From the NCBI GenBank assembly GCA_015256455.1, contig JABZMB010000023.1:1-20792 (forward strand): a stretch of DNA of 20,792 nt, written 5' to 3'. The position numbers and the translations under genes are program-made. Below the pieces are notes generated by a model. The model saw nothing but the letters and a program-made list of their open reading frames with translations. It was not told the origin of the DNA and ran no database searches. This document shows, piece after piece, positions 7,459 to 14,750 of this stretch. Positions within the stretch are counted from its first letter, which is position 1; each line of letters starts with the position of its first letter. The DNA is from Solobacterium sp. (GTDB lineage Bacteria; Bacillota_I; Bacilli_A; Erysipelotrichales; Erysipelotrichaceae).

Positions 7459-8766
7459 CTAACCAGCTAATCCAATAAGCTGAACAAGATATAGTAAATT
7501 TAAGATAATTCCACAGGCAATAGCAGCGATAGGACCAATAGCCATACGCATTACTTTTCTACCTGTAGCTTCATTAATTAAGTAAATTGTACCACCGATA
7601 AAGAATCCACCAGCTGCACCAATTGTTGTAGCAGTACCCATAGATGCACATGCACCAATAGAACCAATTAATAATGCAAATTCAACAACCTGATTCATTG
7701 AAGAACGGATATTATCAGATGCATCACGAATAGATGGGAATCCACCCAAGAATTTACCAACAAATCCAAGTAACATTACTTCAGCGAAGATAATACCAGC
7801 ACCTAGAAGTAAAGCAATAATTGGGTTAGGACTCAAGTATCCTGCAACATATACAAATGTAAATCCAGCTACACCGTATACACCTGTTGTGATAGCAGTT
7901 GTTGCAATTAATGGGATAAAGCTTAATCCACGCATTAATTCATTAGTAGCAGCTGTACGAACTAAGTCAGTGTTACCTGATGCATATGCAGTAGATAAAT
8001 CGAACATTGATACTGTTGATCCAGCAAAAATATGTAAGTTACAAATTACAGCAATTAAAGCACCTGCAGCCATTAAGAATGGTAAATTCTTCTTAATTCT
8101 ACCAACTCTTTCACTGAAGATATTATTTGAATCATCTTCAGCTTCTTTATTTTTGTTGCTTAAGTCTTTAACAATACATAATCCAATTAAGATAAGAACG
8201 CCTGTCATCATTGTCCATGCATCAGCACTAATTGTAGAGAACTTAGGGCCAAGAATTCTAGCAACCAATACAACTAAAGCAGAAATCAATCCATTCTTTG
8301 CACCAAATTGCATAAAGATAGCAATGATTGGGAAAATTGCAAATCCAGTAACTACATATGTTCCTACTTGACCCATTCCACCGATTAAGTCAATTGGTAA
8401 TCCTGTGAGTACAGCATTGATAGCACTGATACCTGTGAAGCAAAGTAAGCCATATAGTCCACCTAAAATTGGAGCTAACCATTTCTTAGGTGAAGCAATT
8501 CCAATAATATCAGTTGCTAAGAATAATAACCATGGGTTCATTAAATTTGTAGCTAACGCATTACCAATACCTACAGAAGCAATGAATCCAACACTCAAGC
8601 CAAACGCAACAGAAGCAATCTCTGAACGCTTCATACGTTTTTCTAAATATTCTGGAATAACAGGTCTAATTCCGTCATGGAAAACCGCCATACCCATGTG
8701 TGACATAAATGATGTAAGTGCACATAATGCAATTACAGATAAAGCATTAATTAGATTAATTTGCAT
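7459..8766 (-). CDS. yhfT: YhfT-family polytopic membrane protein, probable transporter
   Basis: A 435-residue, very hydrophobic protein with roughly ten to twelve membrane segments and many Gly/Ala-rich helices (GMAVFHDGIRPVIPEYLEKR near the N terminus, SVGFIASVGIGNALATNL, LLGAGIIFAEVMLLGFVGKF). A short charged loop (SNKNKEAEDDSNN) splits it into two halves. It matches the YhfT family, which to my knowledge has no proven substrate. Within this cassette it is the obvious candidate importer. GGGAG sits about ten bases before the ATG. It is 14 bases after yhfU, and php follows 16 bases later. Confidence 0.85.
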   Translation of the reverse strand: MQINLINALSVIALCALTSFMSHMGMAVFHDGIRPVIPEYLEKRMKRSEIASVAFGLSVGFIASVGIGNALATNLMNPWLLFLATDIIGIASPKKWLAPILGGLYGLLCFTGISAINAVLTGLPIDLIGGMGQVGTYVVTGFAIFPIIAIFMQFGAKNGLISALVVLVARILGPKFSTISADAWTMMTGVLILIGLCIVKDLSNKNKEAEDDSNNIFSERVGRIKKNLPFLMAAGALIAVICNLHIFAGSTVSMFDLSTAYASGNTDLVRTAATNELMRGLSFIPLIATTAITTGVYGVAGFTFVYVAGYLSPNPIIALLLGAGIIFAEVMLLGFVGKFLGGFPSIRDASDNIRSSMNQVVEFALLIGSIGACASMGTATTIGAAGGFFIGGTIYLINEATGRKVMRMAIGPIAAIACGIILNLLYLVQLIGLAG

Positions 8767-8780
8767 AATAATTATCTCCC

Positions 8781-9134
8781 TTATTTATTTTTTAATGCAT
8801 CAATCAAAATTGGAACTGTATCATTGATACTGGATACTGTCATACCAAAGCAAATCTTTCCATCATTTACTGCCTTGATAATTTCTTCTTTATTAGGTCT
8901 TTGCCCATTTTTGCAGACAGTTGCGCATTTACTATATCCAACTAATCCGATTAGAATAGAAATTGCAGAGCCTCCACCACTTTCACAGGCACCTAAGTAA
9001 TAGTCAGCTTCCCCTGATTTAAGAAGTTTTGAAGCGTTTAAATCATTTGTAATAATTGTTTCAATTTGTGGATCAGCTTTTTTTACAGCTAATTCCATCT
9101 CATTTTTTTGCATTCCCCCAATAGCAATTTTCAT
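8781..9134 (-). CDS. yhfU: YhfU (DUF2620 family) small protein
   Basis: A 117-residue soluble protein starting MKIAIGGMQKNEMELAVKKA. A conserved-looking Cys/Gly stretch, GACESGGGSAISIL, lies near residues 48-61, followed by GYSKCATVCKNGQRP. The family (DUF2620, E. coli YhfU) has no assigned function. The fold reads as an alpha/beta sandwich; a carrier or transporter-associated subunit next to YhfT is conceivable. I chose the ATG at 9134 because AGGTGAT is at ideal distance (six bases) from it. An in-frame GTG at 9143 and ATG at 9140 sit on or against that site. The gene starts 9 bases after the yhfY stop. Confidence 0.83.
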   Translation of the reverse strand: MKIAIGGMQKNEMELAVKKADPQIETIITNDLNASKLLKSGEADYYLGACESGGGSAISILIGLVGYSKCATVCKNGQRPNKEEIIKAVNDGKICFGMTVSSINDTVPILIDALKNK

Positions 9135-9143
9135 TCCCATCAC

Positions 9144-9506
9144 CTATCTTTCTAGCAAATTGCAAATATGGATTAATAACAAGATTTCTTCACCATCAGG
9201 TATTTCAACCTGAATTAAATCTTTTACTTCATCTAGAATCTTTGAAGCCTCGACATACTTCGCATTTTGTTTTATCTCTGCAACTATATTCTCATCAAGT
9301 CCAGCTTCACATTCACCCTTTTCTACGCGTGATAACGCAATAGCCATATGAACACAGAATACTTCCATCTTTTCCTGATCAAAATCATTAGAAATAGTAA
9401 TAAATTTATCGATGACAGCTTCTGATTTTCCTCTAACTGTTGTTGAGATAATATTCGCTTCAAGCAAAATATCTAATCTTTCAATAATACTATTTTTATC
9501 AATCAT
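9144..9506 (-). CDS. yhfY: YhfY, stand-alone PRD (PTS regulation domain) protein
   Basis: A 120-residue all-helical protein consisting of a single PRD. The usual histidine positions are present: His53 in FCVHMAIALSRVEKGE and His113 in LLIHICNLLER. PRDs are normally phosphorylated by HPr or EII proteins and sit in BglG/LicT antiterminators or LevR/MtlR activators. Here there is no RNA-binding, DNA-binding or EII domain, as in E. coli YhfY. It could control YhfZ or the transporter by protein contact; that is inference. AGAGG lies about five bases upstream of the ATG, and a good promoter lies further up (9551-9578). Confidence 0.8.
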   Translation of the reverse strand: MIDKNSIIERLDILLEANIISTTVRGKSEAVIDKFITISNDFDQEKMEVFCVHMAIALSRVEKGECEAGLDENIVAEIKQNAKYVEASKILDEVKDLIQVEIPDGEEILLLIHICNLLER

Positions 9507-9518
9507 AATCCTCTCATA

Positions 9519-9533
9519 TTAATATTCAATATT
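9519..9533. promoter_or_regulatory. Operator-like AATATT-C-AATATT element before yhfY
   Basis: The plus strand reads AATATTCAATATT at 9521-9533, a 13-bp dyad with one central base. It shares AATATTCAAT with the perfect palindromes in the yhfZ promoter. It lies just downstream of the predicted yhfY transcription start. A related stretch, AATCAATATT, lies in the promoter spacer (9561-9570). It may be a second binding site for YhfZ. AT-rich sequence makes chance dyads fairly common. Confidence 0.4.
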
Positions 9534-9550
9534 TTGTATTTTGTAAATTA

Positions 9551-9578
9551 ATAATAACATAATCAATATTAGCGTCAA
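9551..9578 (-). promoter_or_regulatory. Internal promoter upstream of yhfY
   Basis: The minus strand shows TTGACG (9578-9573), a 16-base spacer, then TATTAT (9556-9551) preceded by TGT, giving an extended -10. The predicted start is near 9544, leaving a leader of about 38 bases. It would transcribe yhfY-U-T-php and onward independently of yhfZ and the phosphatase gene. Confidence 0.6.
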
Positions 9579-9591
9579 TAAATATTTAAAA

Positions 9592-10380
9592 TTATTCTAA
9601 AAATTTATCTTTGATATATGCTTGCATATCTTCATCAATACCATATTCTTTCAAGAAGAATTCTTCATAGCTAGAGTATTTATCTAATATACCGTCAAGC
9701 ATTTCCCTACCCATCTGTTCATCTACACCTGCTTCCATCATAATGATTCGTTTAAGTGTCGGTTTCTTCTTGATTGCGCATTGATTTTTCTCTAGTGCCT
9801 TTTCAATACGTTCATAATAAGCCTGATTAGATAATAGATAGTCATCCATAATATCTTCGATAGATACACCTAGCAATAAATACATAAGAGCTGCGATAGC
9901 ACCTGTTCTATCCTTCCCAGTAGCACAATGAAATAGTATTGGAAATTCTATATTCTGTTTCATCATTTCAATGATAAACATGAAACCTTCATTCCCAAAC
10001 ATCATATCCCGATATAATTGGACCATATGCTTATGTAATGTCTCTTGGTCACTATCATCCGAAATGATCATCTTATGAATCCCATACGGTGAGAAATCTA
10101 CACCCTCGCCATTACGATCACGCATACCACTTACTCTATAATTTTCAATTCCTTCAATAACTGGGTCCGGATCATCAAATGCTTCATATGATGTACGTAA
10201 GTCTAATACCGTTTTAATCCCTAAATCTTGTATATGATGTAGTTCCTCTGCATTCATCCACCCTAGGTAACAACTACGATATAACAGTCCTGTTTTAACC
10301 TTTTTACCATCCTGGGTAAAATAACCACCTAAATCCCTAAAATTACAGATATGACGAAACTTTTCATCTTGTATTCTCAT
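9592..10380 (-). CDS. Tyrosine/dual-specificity-type protein phosphatase (Y_phosphatase3-like)
   Basis: A 262-residue cysteine phosphatase. The catalytic P-loop HCATGKDRTG places His151, nucleophile Cys152 and Arg158. The N-terminal NFRDLGGY (13-20) is the family hallmark of bacterial Y_phosphatase3 proteins (LipA/MptpB-like), and LYRS and VLDLRT follow. Members hydrolyse phosphotyrosine, phosphoserine/threonine or phosphoinositides; the additional Asp-Lys in the P-loop is also seen in the lipid-active members. There is no signal peptide, so it is cytosolic. It starts 10 bases after the yhfZ stop with only a weak AGGT site, so it is cotranscribed with yhfZ. It is not part of the E. coli yhf operon as I know it. 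The 3' end lies 85 bases before yhfY. Confidence 0.88.
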   Translation of the reverse strand: MRIQDEKFRHICNFRDLGGYFTQDGKKVKTGLLYRSCYLGWMNAEELHHIQDLGIKTVLDLRTSYEAFDDPDPVIEGIENYRVSGMRDRNGEGVDFSPYGIHKMIISDDSDQETLHKHMVQLYRDMMFGNEGFMFIIEMMKQNIEFPILFHCATGKDRTGAIAALMYLLLGVSIEDIMDDYLLSNQAYYERIEKALEKNQCAIKKKPTLKRIIMMEAGVDEQMGREMLDGILDKYSSYEEFFLKEYGIDEDMQAYIKDKFLE

Positions 10381-10390
10381 AATATACTAC

Positions 10391-11317
10391 CTAATAACTC
10401 GGTGTTATAATTCCATCTAAAACAAGATTTTGAATCGTTAAGGTTTCTTTTACATCAAGCATCTGTCGCAATAGTTCAGTCATTTCAGGTGATTTACCAT
10501 TTGTTACAATGACTGCATTTGTATCATCATTATTATCGATTGTAACTTTCACGTAATTTATTTTTGACATCTTATCAATGATTTCATCTTCATTCCAAAC
10601 AGCCGCATCAATCTCACCATTTTGAACTAGTCGCAGTAAATTATTTGATTCAATAGGAATAAACTCAACCTTGTTCATTCCACATGCACGCTTTGTAATA
10701 TCACTTTGATCAATCGAGTCACGATCGATACCAATTCGCATACCATCCTGAATATCTTTTATATGTTCATCATGGAACACGATAACATGCGATGAACAAT
10801 AAGTACCCTCTCCAAATTCACATACAATATCAATTTGACCTTTGTGCGCATCCAAAAACTCTTTCGCTGCGTATTTCGATACAACCGCAAAATTATAACG
10901 ATTCTCTAAGACCATAGCGATTCTATTCTTAGCACCTCTCATATACGATAGTGTCATTGGGATACCATGTTTATTTTCCATGGTTGTAATAATGCCTGTT
11001 GCTAGTCCTTCATATTTTCTAGAATATGGTAATGGCATAGCACCTACCAGTAAATTAATGCCTGCAAGTTCAAGTAGAATCTTATCATTCTTTTCAATTA
11101 CATAAGATCCTAAGTGTCCTTTACTTACAATATGAATCGCATTATTATTCTGCAAGGTCTTAAGCGCAGATTGTGCAGTACCTCTTGAAATATTCAGTTT
11201 CTCACTTAACTCTGTAACAGTTGGTGTCCTATCCCCAACTTTATATTTTATAAGGGCTTTTGCAAGACTTAGTACTGCAAGTCCATTTTTGCTCATTAAC
11301 TGATTATTATAGTCCAT
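10391..11317 (-). CDS. yhfZ: YhfZ, GntR-like transcriptional regulator
   Basis: A 308-residue regulator. Residues about 10-70 form a winged helix-turn-helix (TPTVTELSEKLNISRGTAQS, then a wing at IVSKGHLGSYV). From about residue 85 the LLVGAMPLPYSRKYEGLATG segment begins the YhfZ C-terminal domain, a periplasmic-binding-protein-like ligand sensor (FAVVSKYAAKEFL, GMRIGIDRDSIDQ, GEIDAAVWNEDE). The gene heads the yhf cluster and has two palindromes in its own promoter, so autoregulation and control of the cassette by the pathway substrate is the likely model. AGGAG lies about seven bases before the ATG. The next minus-strand gene begins 10 bases downstream. Confidence 0.86.
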   Translation of the reverse strand: MDYNNQLMSKNGLAVLSLAKALIKYKVGDRTPTVTELSEKLNISRGTAQSALKTLQNNNAIHIVSKGHLGSYVIEKNDKILLELAGINLLVGAMPLPYSRKYEGLATGIITTMENKHGIPMTLSYMRGAKNRIAMVLENRYNFAVVSKYAAKEFLDAHKGQIDIVCEFGEGTYCSSHVIVFHDEHIKDIQDGMRIGIDRDSIDQSDITKRACGMNKVEFIPIESNNLLRLVQNGEIDAAVWNEDEIIDKMSKINYVKVTIDNNDDTNAVIVTNGKSPEMTELLRQMLDVKETLTIQNLVLDGIITPSY

Positions 11318-11335
11318 AGTTTAACTCCTATGATT

Positions 11336-11364
11336 ATTATAGGATGAATATTCATTTTTTTGAA
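11336..11364 (-). promoter_or_regulatory. Probable yhfZ promoter
   Basis: The minus strand shows TTCAAA (11364-11359), 17 bases, then a consensus TATAAT (11341-11336). The predicted start near 11329 would leave a very short leader of about 12 bases that still carries AGGAG. One palindrome fills the spacer and the other covers the -35. Confidence 0.5.
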
Positions 11365-11371
11365 TATTCAA
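11344..11371. promoter_or_regulatory. Two tandem 12-bp palindromes, candidate YhfZ operators
   Basis: ATGAATATTCAT (11344-11355) and TTGAATATTCAA (11360-11371) are each perfect palindromes sharing TGAATATTCA, with centres 16 bp apart. They occupy the spacer and -35 of the yhfZ promoter, as expected for a repressor site. GntR-type regulators typically bind short AT-rich dyads. Confidence 0.62.
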
Positions 11372-11418
11372 TGTACATTAAATTTTATAAAATTATTTTA
11401 AATATGTTATTTTTCTAG

Positions 11419-11427
11419 TGATATAAT
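11419..11427 (+). promoter_or_regulatory. Extended -10 promoter for the membrane-protein gene
   Basis: TGA-TATAAT (TG at 11419-11420, TATAAT at 11422-11427) is a perfect extended -10. No good -35 is visible. The predicted start near 11434 gives a leader of about 54 bases. Confidence 0.5.
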
Positions 11428-11487
11428 ATACATATAGTAGATTTATTTAGGCATATTACATAATTAATAGAAAGTGAGAGAACGAAT

Positions 11488-12375
11488 ATGTTTGTCGATA
11501 ATAAATTTTATAATCATGTGTATCAGATTCGGAAGAAGAGTTTTTGGAGATACTTTCTTTTGTATTTATTTTTACAATTATTAATCACTATTCTCTCTGA
11601 TTTCCAGGCCATTCAGATGATTTTAACTGATAATATCAGTCAACTTAACTTTTTCGAAGTAGTACAATCAAGTTTCCTTCTATCATTTATTAGTTCAATT
11701 ATAATGCAGTTTTTCACGCTTCTAATCCTCATGCAAATTTATAGAATTGCACAAGGCTCTTATACCAAACTAATTGATCTCTTTGAACCCGTAAAGGAGA
11801 AATGGCTAATTATCTTATGTATCTCTTCTTTTATAGCATTCTTAGATAATTTATTTGCATACTTTATCTCCAATACATTTTTATTACTGATTCCAAAATT
11901 AGTACTTTACTATTTAACAATTTTTATTGCATTTGCGATTTATACTTACCCACCACAGGCATATCAAGACGCAATCAGACATAGTATAAAAGAGGCTATT
12001 GATTCATTCAAAGATATGATTAAAATGGATATTCACTACATGTGGATATGCTTAGCAGCCTTACTCTTTACCCTAGTTATCATATTCCCTATTATAAAAA
12101 CCATCTTTGGTGGTACCGTTCTAATCCCATTAGTTACACTTGAGGACCCTAGTTCTTTATATAGAATCACTAAATCAATGCTTCCATTAATTACCGCAAT
12201 GTTTATTCCTTTACTTATTGTGCTAATTCTTACACAATACAGAGTATTCTGTGCCTATTATGCACATGCGCTATACTATTTCTATAAGTATGTAGAAATA
12301 AAACCAGACGAATCAGAAACACTTACACAGTCTACTGAATCAACATATGAGATTGATAAAAATGAAGATGCTTAA
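11488..12375 (+). CDS. Hypothetical polytopic membrane protein
   Basis: I do not recognise a named family. The 295-residue protein has about six hydrophobic segments: near 20-40, 58-85, 107-130, 132-150, 184-207 and 228-258. A basic N terminus (YQIRKKSFWRYF) and an acidic, polar C-terminal tail (KPDESETLTQSTEST) suggest both ends are cytoplasmic. The layout loosely recalls the DUF975-type membrane proteins of Bacillota, but no diagnostic motif was seen. It is transcribed divergently from yhfZ across a 170-base region and has its own promoter and terminator, so it is probably monocistronic. The ribosome binding site is weak (GTGAGAG). Its stop codon lies inside the terminator hairpin. Confidence 0.75.
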   Translation: MFVDNKFYNHVYQIRKKSFWRYFLLYLFLQLLITILSDFQAIQMILTDNISQLNFFEVVQSSFLLSFISSIIMQFFTLLILMQIYRIAQGSYTKLIDLFEPVKEKWLIILCISSFIAFLDNLFAYFISNTFLLLIPKLVLYYLTIFIAFAIYTYPPQAYQDAIRHSIKEAIDSFKDMIKMDIHYMWICLAALLFTLVIIFPIIKTIFGGTVLIPLVTLEDPSSLYRITKSMLPLITAMFIPLLIVLILTQYRVFCAYYAHALYYFYKYVEIKPDESETLTQSTESTYEIDKNEDA

Positions 12376-12400
12376 GCTTTATAGCATCTTCATTTATTTT
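12364..12400. terminator. Bidirectional terminator between convergent genes
   Basis: GAAGATGCT (12364-12372) pairs with AGCATCTTC (12383-12391) around a 10-nt loop. The plus side is followed by ATTTATTTTTAT and the minus side by ATTTTTATC. It serves both the membrane-protein gene and the cardiolipin synthase gene. The left arm is coding sequence at the end of the plus-strand gene. Confidence 0.8.
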
Positions 12401-13917
12401 TATAATAATGGTGCAAATAACTTCACAACACCAATAAATAATCTACGTAACAATCCATCCTTAATTTCACCCTTTTGAACCTGGTGCGATTTACTGATGG
12501 TATCTAACATATCATCACGTACATCTAGTACTTTCTTAGAACCGTAGAGATATGTGCCATTTTCAAAATGTAAATATAGAGAGCGATAATCAAGATTAAT
12601 TGTACCAACCGTCGCAACTATATCATCACTCACAAATACTTTCCCATGAATAAAGCCTGGTGTGTACTCATAGATTTTTACGCCACCATCGATCAGATTG
12701 CGATAGAACGATCTTGTAATATTCCAAACGATCTTCTTATCTGGAATCCCTGGCGTAATAATACGTACATCTACACCACGTTTAGCTGCTAAGATTAATG
12801 CATTTTCTAATTCAGTATCAATAATTAAATATGGTGTACAAATGTATACATACTCACTGGCACGATTCAATATATTCATATAGATATTCTGCCCTGTGTT
12901 TTCTCCATCAAATGGTGTTTCACCATATGGGGAAATATAGCCATCTGTATGCTGTGTAACAGAGTCTACCTTGAAGACTGTATAATCATCATCAGTTTTA
13001 CGAATCGCATTCCAGTTTGTTAAGAAGAGTACAGTATAGGACCAAACTGCTTCACCCTTAACTCGAATTACATTATCCTTCCAGTGGCCAAAGACCATCT
13101 TCTGATTAATGTATTCATCTGCTAAATTCATACCACCCGAGAATGCTACTGTGCCATCAATAACCATTATCTTACGATGGTCACGATGATTCATAACTGC
13201 ACCTAAGAATGGATTAATCTTGTTGTAGCGTACACACTTGATTCCTTCACTTTCAAGCATATTTGCATAGCTTGTTGGAAGAGAGTGAATTGTACCCATA
13301 TCATCATACATTACACGAACATCTAAGCCTTGAGCAACTTTTTCTTTCAGGATTGTATGCATACCTTCCCAAAGGTTTCCTTTTTCAATTGTAAAGTACT
13401 CTAAGAAGATAAATTTCTTTGCTTTCTTCATTTCCTCTAACATTACAGGATAACCAATATCTCCTAGAGGATAATAATCAAAATCAGAATTGCGATAGAT
13501 TGGATATCCTTCAGTCTTAGATAAGTAGTGAAAATCACCTTTCATCTGAGGTACCATTTCTTCTAACTCTTCTAAAACTGTTTCATCTTGAACATAGTAT
13601 TTCTTGGAATCGGCTGTACTTTTAATTAGTTCTCTAAAAGTTTTAGATGTAATTAAATTTGCACCCAACAATAGGAACAATGCTGTACCAGGGATCGGAA
13701 ATAATATAATTAACAAAATCCATAGCATATCTGCAGATAAATGACGTGAATTATTAATAATATTGATAACAACTATCATGCCAAGTAATCGTAGTACTAT
13801 TTCTATCCATACAAAATGTGCTGCAAAAAATAAAAATAGATTACGAACTATTATTGCTTCCAAAATTAAACCAATTGCAATGAGTCCAAACCGAAAGACT
13901 TTTTCAAAAAAACTCAT
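12400..13917 (-). CDS. cls: Cardiolipin synthase-type phospholipase D protein
   Basis: At 505 residues this is the usual size for bacterial cardiolipin synthase, which joins two phosphatidylglycerols into cardiolipin at the membrane. Two N-terminal membrane segments (about 8-34 and 38-88, the second a hairpin ending in FPIPGTALFLLLGANL) precede two HKD active sites: His247-x-Lys249-x4-Asp254 (HRKIMVIDG), and His424-x-Lys426-x4-Asp431 (HGKVFVSD). SGGMNLADEYI and GTINLDYRS follow the respective motifs as expected. GAGGGG lies about six bases before the ATG. It has its own promoter and converges on the plus-strand membrane protein. Another PLD-family phospholipid synthase role is possible, but the architecture is standard for Cls. 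Confidence 0.92.
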   Translation of the reverse strand: MSFFEKVFRFGLIAIGLILEAIIVRNLFLFFAAHFVWIEIVLRLLGMIVVINIINNSRHLSADMLWILLIILFPIPGTALFLLLGANLITSKTFRELIKSTADSKKYYVQDETVLEELEEMVPQMKGDFHYLSKTEGYPIYRNSDFDYYPLGDIGYPVMLEEMKKAKKFIFLEYFTIEKGNLWEGMHTILKEKVAQGLDVRVMYDDMGTIHSLPTSYANMLESEGIKCVRYNKINPFLGAVMNHRDHRKIMVIDGTVAFSGGMNLADEYINQKMVFGHWKDNVIRVKGEAVWSYTVLFLTNWNAIRKTDDDYTVFKVDSVTQHTDGYISPYGETPFDGENTGQNIYMNILNRASEYVYICTPYLIIDTELENALILAAKRGVDVRIITPGIPDKKIVWNITRSFYRNLIDGGVKIYEYTPGFIHGKVFVSDDIVATVGTINLDYRSLYLHFENGTYLYGSKKVLDVRDDMLDTISKSHQVQKGEIKDGLLRRLFIGVVKLFAPLL

Positions 13918-13945
13918 ACATTCCCCTCACTAAATCTATGTTCAA

Positions 13946-13975
13946 AATATACCATTTATACTTCACAATCGTCAA
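13946..13975 (-). promoter_or_regulatory. Promoter for the cardiolipin synthase gene
   Basis: The minus strand shows TTGACG (13975-13970), an 18-base spacer and TATATT (13951-13946) preceded by TGG, an extended -10. The leader would be about 22 bases. Confidence 0.55.
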
Positions 13976-14080
13976 TGCTTCATAATATTTGTAACATTCA
14001 TAAACTGCCCTATATTCTCCTAAAAATTAGAATAATTTTTAAAAACTTGCTAGAACAGATAATTTATTTACTTTTTTCGG

Positions 14081-14110
14081 TTGAAAAGGTTGTAAAAAAG
14101 CCAATATTAA
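14081..14110 (+). promoter_or_regulatory. Tentative promoter for elongation factor P
   Basis: TTGAAA (14081-14086), an 18-base spacer and TATTAA (14105-14110). The -10 is imperfect and the surrounding 170 bases are AT-rich with other weak candidates. Confidence 0.3.
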
Positions 14111-14148
14111 GAGAAAATTATAAACGGAAATTGAAAGGAGTTAATACC

Positions 14149-14706
14149 ATGATTCAATCAACAGAAATTAAACCAGGTCAGTGTTTCGTTTGGGAAGGTG
14201 ATTTATACCAAGCAATCACAGTTGACCGTAATAAGACAGCTATGGCTAAGATGAAGGTTGCTGTTAAAGTTAAGAACCCAAGAACAGGTGTAGTAAAGGA
14301 ACTTAGCTTAATTGGTTCTGACCGTGTAGAAGAAGCTTTCATCGATAAAAGAGAAATGCAATACCTCTATAACGATGGTGCAAACTTAATCTTCATGGAT
14401 ACAGAAACATATGAACAAATCGAAATTCCAGCAAGCCGCTTAGACTGGGAAAAGAACTTCCTTAAGGAATCTTCAATGGTAAACATTCAGGTTTATAACG
14501 GAGAAATCTTAGGTGTACAGTTACCAGATAAGGTTAACTTACAGGTTACAGAGTGCGAAGTTGCAGTTAAGGGTAACACAGCAACATCTGCTACAAAGAA
14601 CGCTACTGTAGAAACTGGCTTAAATGTTCGTGTACCATTATTCATCAACGAAGGAGAAGTAATCGAAATCTCTACAGCTGATGGTAAGTACTCTGGACGT
14701 GCTTAA
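14149..14706 (+). CDS. efp: Elongation factor P
   Basis: A 185-residue EF-P, which binds ribosomes stalled at polyproline and promotes peptide bond formation. Three beta domains of normal length are present: an N-terminal KOW-like domain (TEIKPGQCFVWEGDLYQ), a middle OB domain (NLIFMDTETYEQIEI) and a C-terminal domain ending in the signature GLNVRVPLFINEGEVIEIST. The ATG at 14149 is chosen because AAAGGAG lies eight bases upstream and the family begins here; the open frame extends upstream without homology. The tip loop is unusual: KTAMAKMK replaces KPGKG, so the residue aligning with the modified lysine is Met32. It is monocistronic, ending at a strong terminator. Confidence 0.95.
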   Translation: MIQSTEIKPGQCFVWEGDLYQAITVDRNKTAMAKMKVAVKVKNPRTGVVKELSLIGSDRVEEAFIDKREMQYLYNDGANLIFMDTETYEQIEIPASRLDWEKNFLKESSMVNIQVYNGEILGVQLPDKVNLQVTECEVAVKGNTATSATKNATVETGLNVRVPLFINEGEVIEISTADGKYSGRA

Positions 14707-14717
14707 TCATTAAAATA

Positions 14718-14750
14718 GGCTATGACATTTATGTGTCATAGCCTTTTATT
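14718..14750. terminator. Terminator between efp and the Fe-ADH gene
   Basis: GGCTATGACA (14718-14727) and TGTCATAGCC (14734-14743) form a 10-bp stem with a 6-nt loop. TTTTATTT follows on the plus strand; TATTTTAATG follows on the minus strand. It is strong for efp and probably also serves the convergent dehydrogenase gene. Confidence 0.85.

Noticed and set aside
13975..14148. N-terminal extension of elongation factor P
   Set aside because: The frame is open upstream by chance; the family begins at the ATG at 14149, which has AAAGGAG, and the upstream translation has no resemblance to EF-P.
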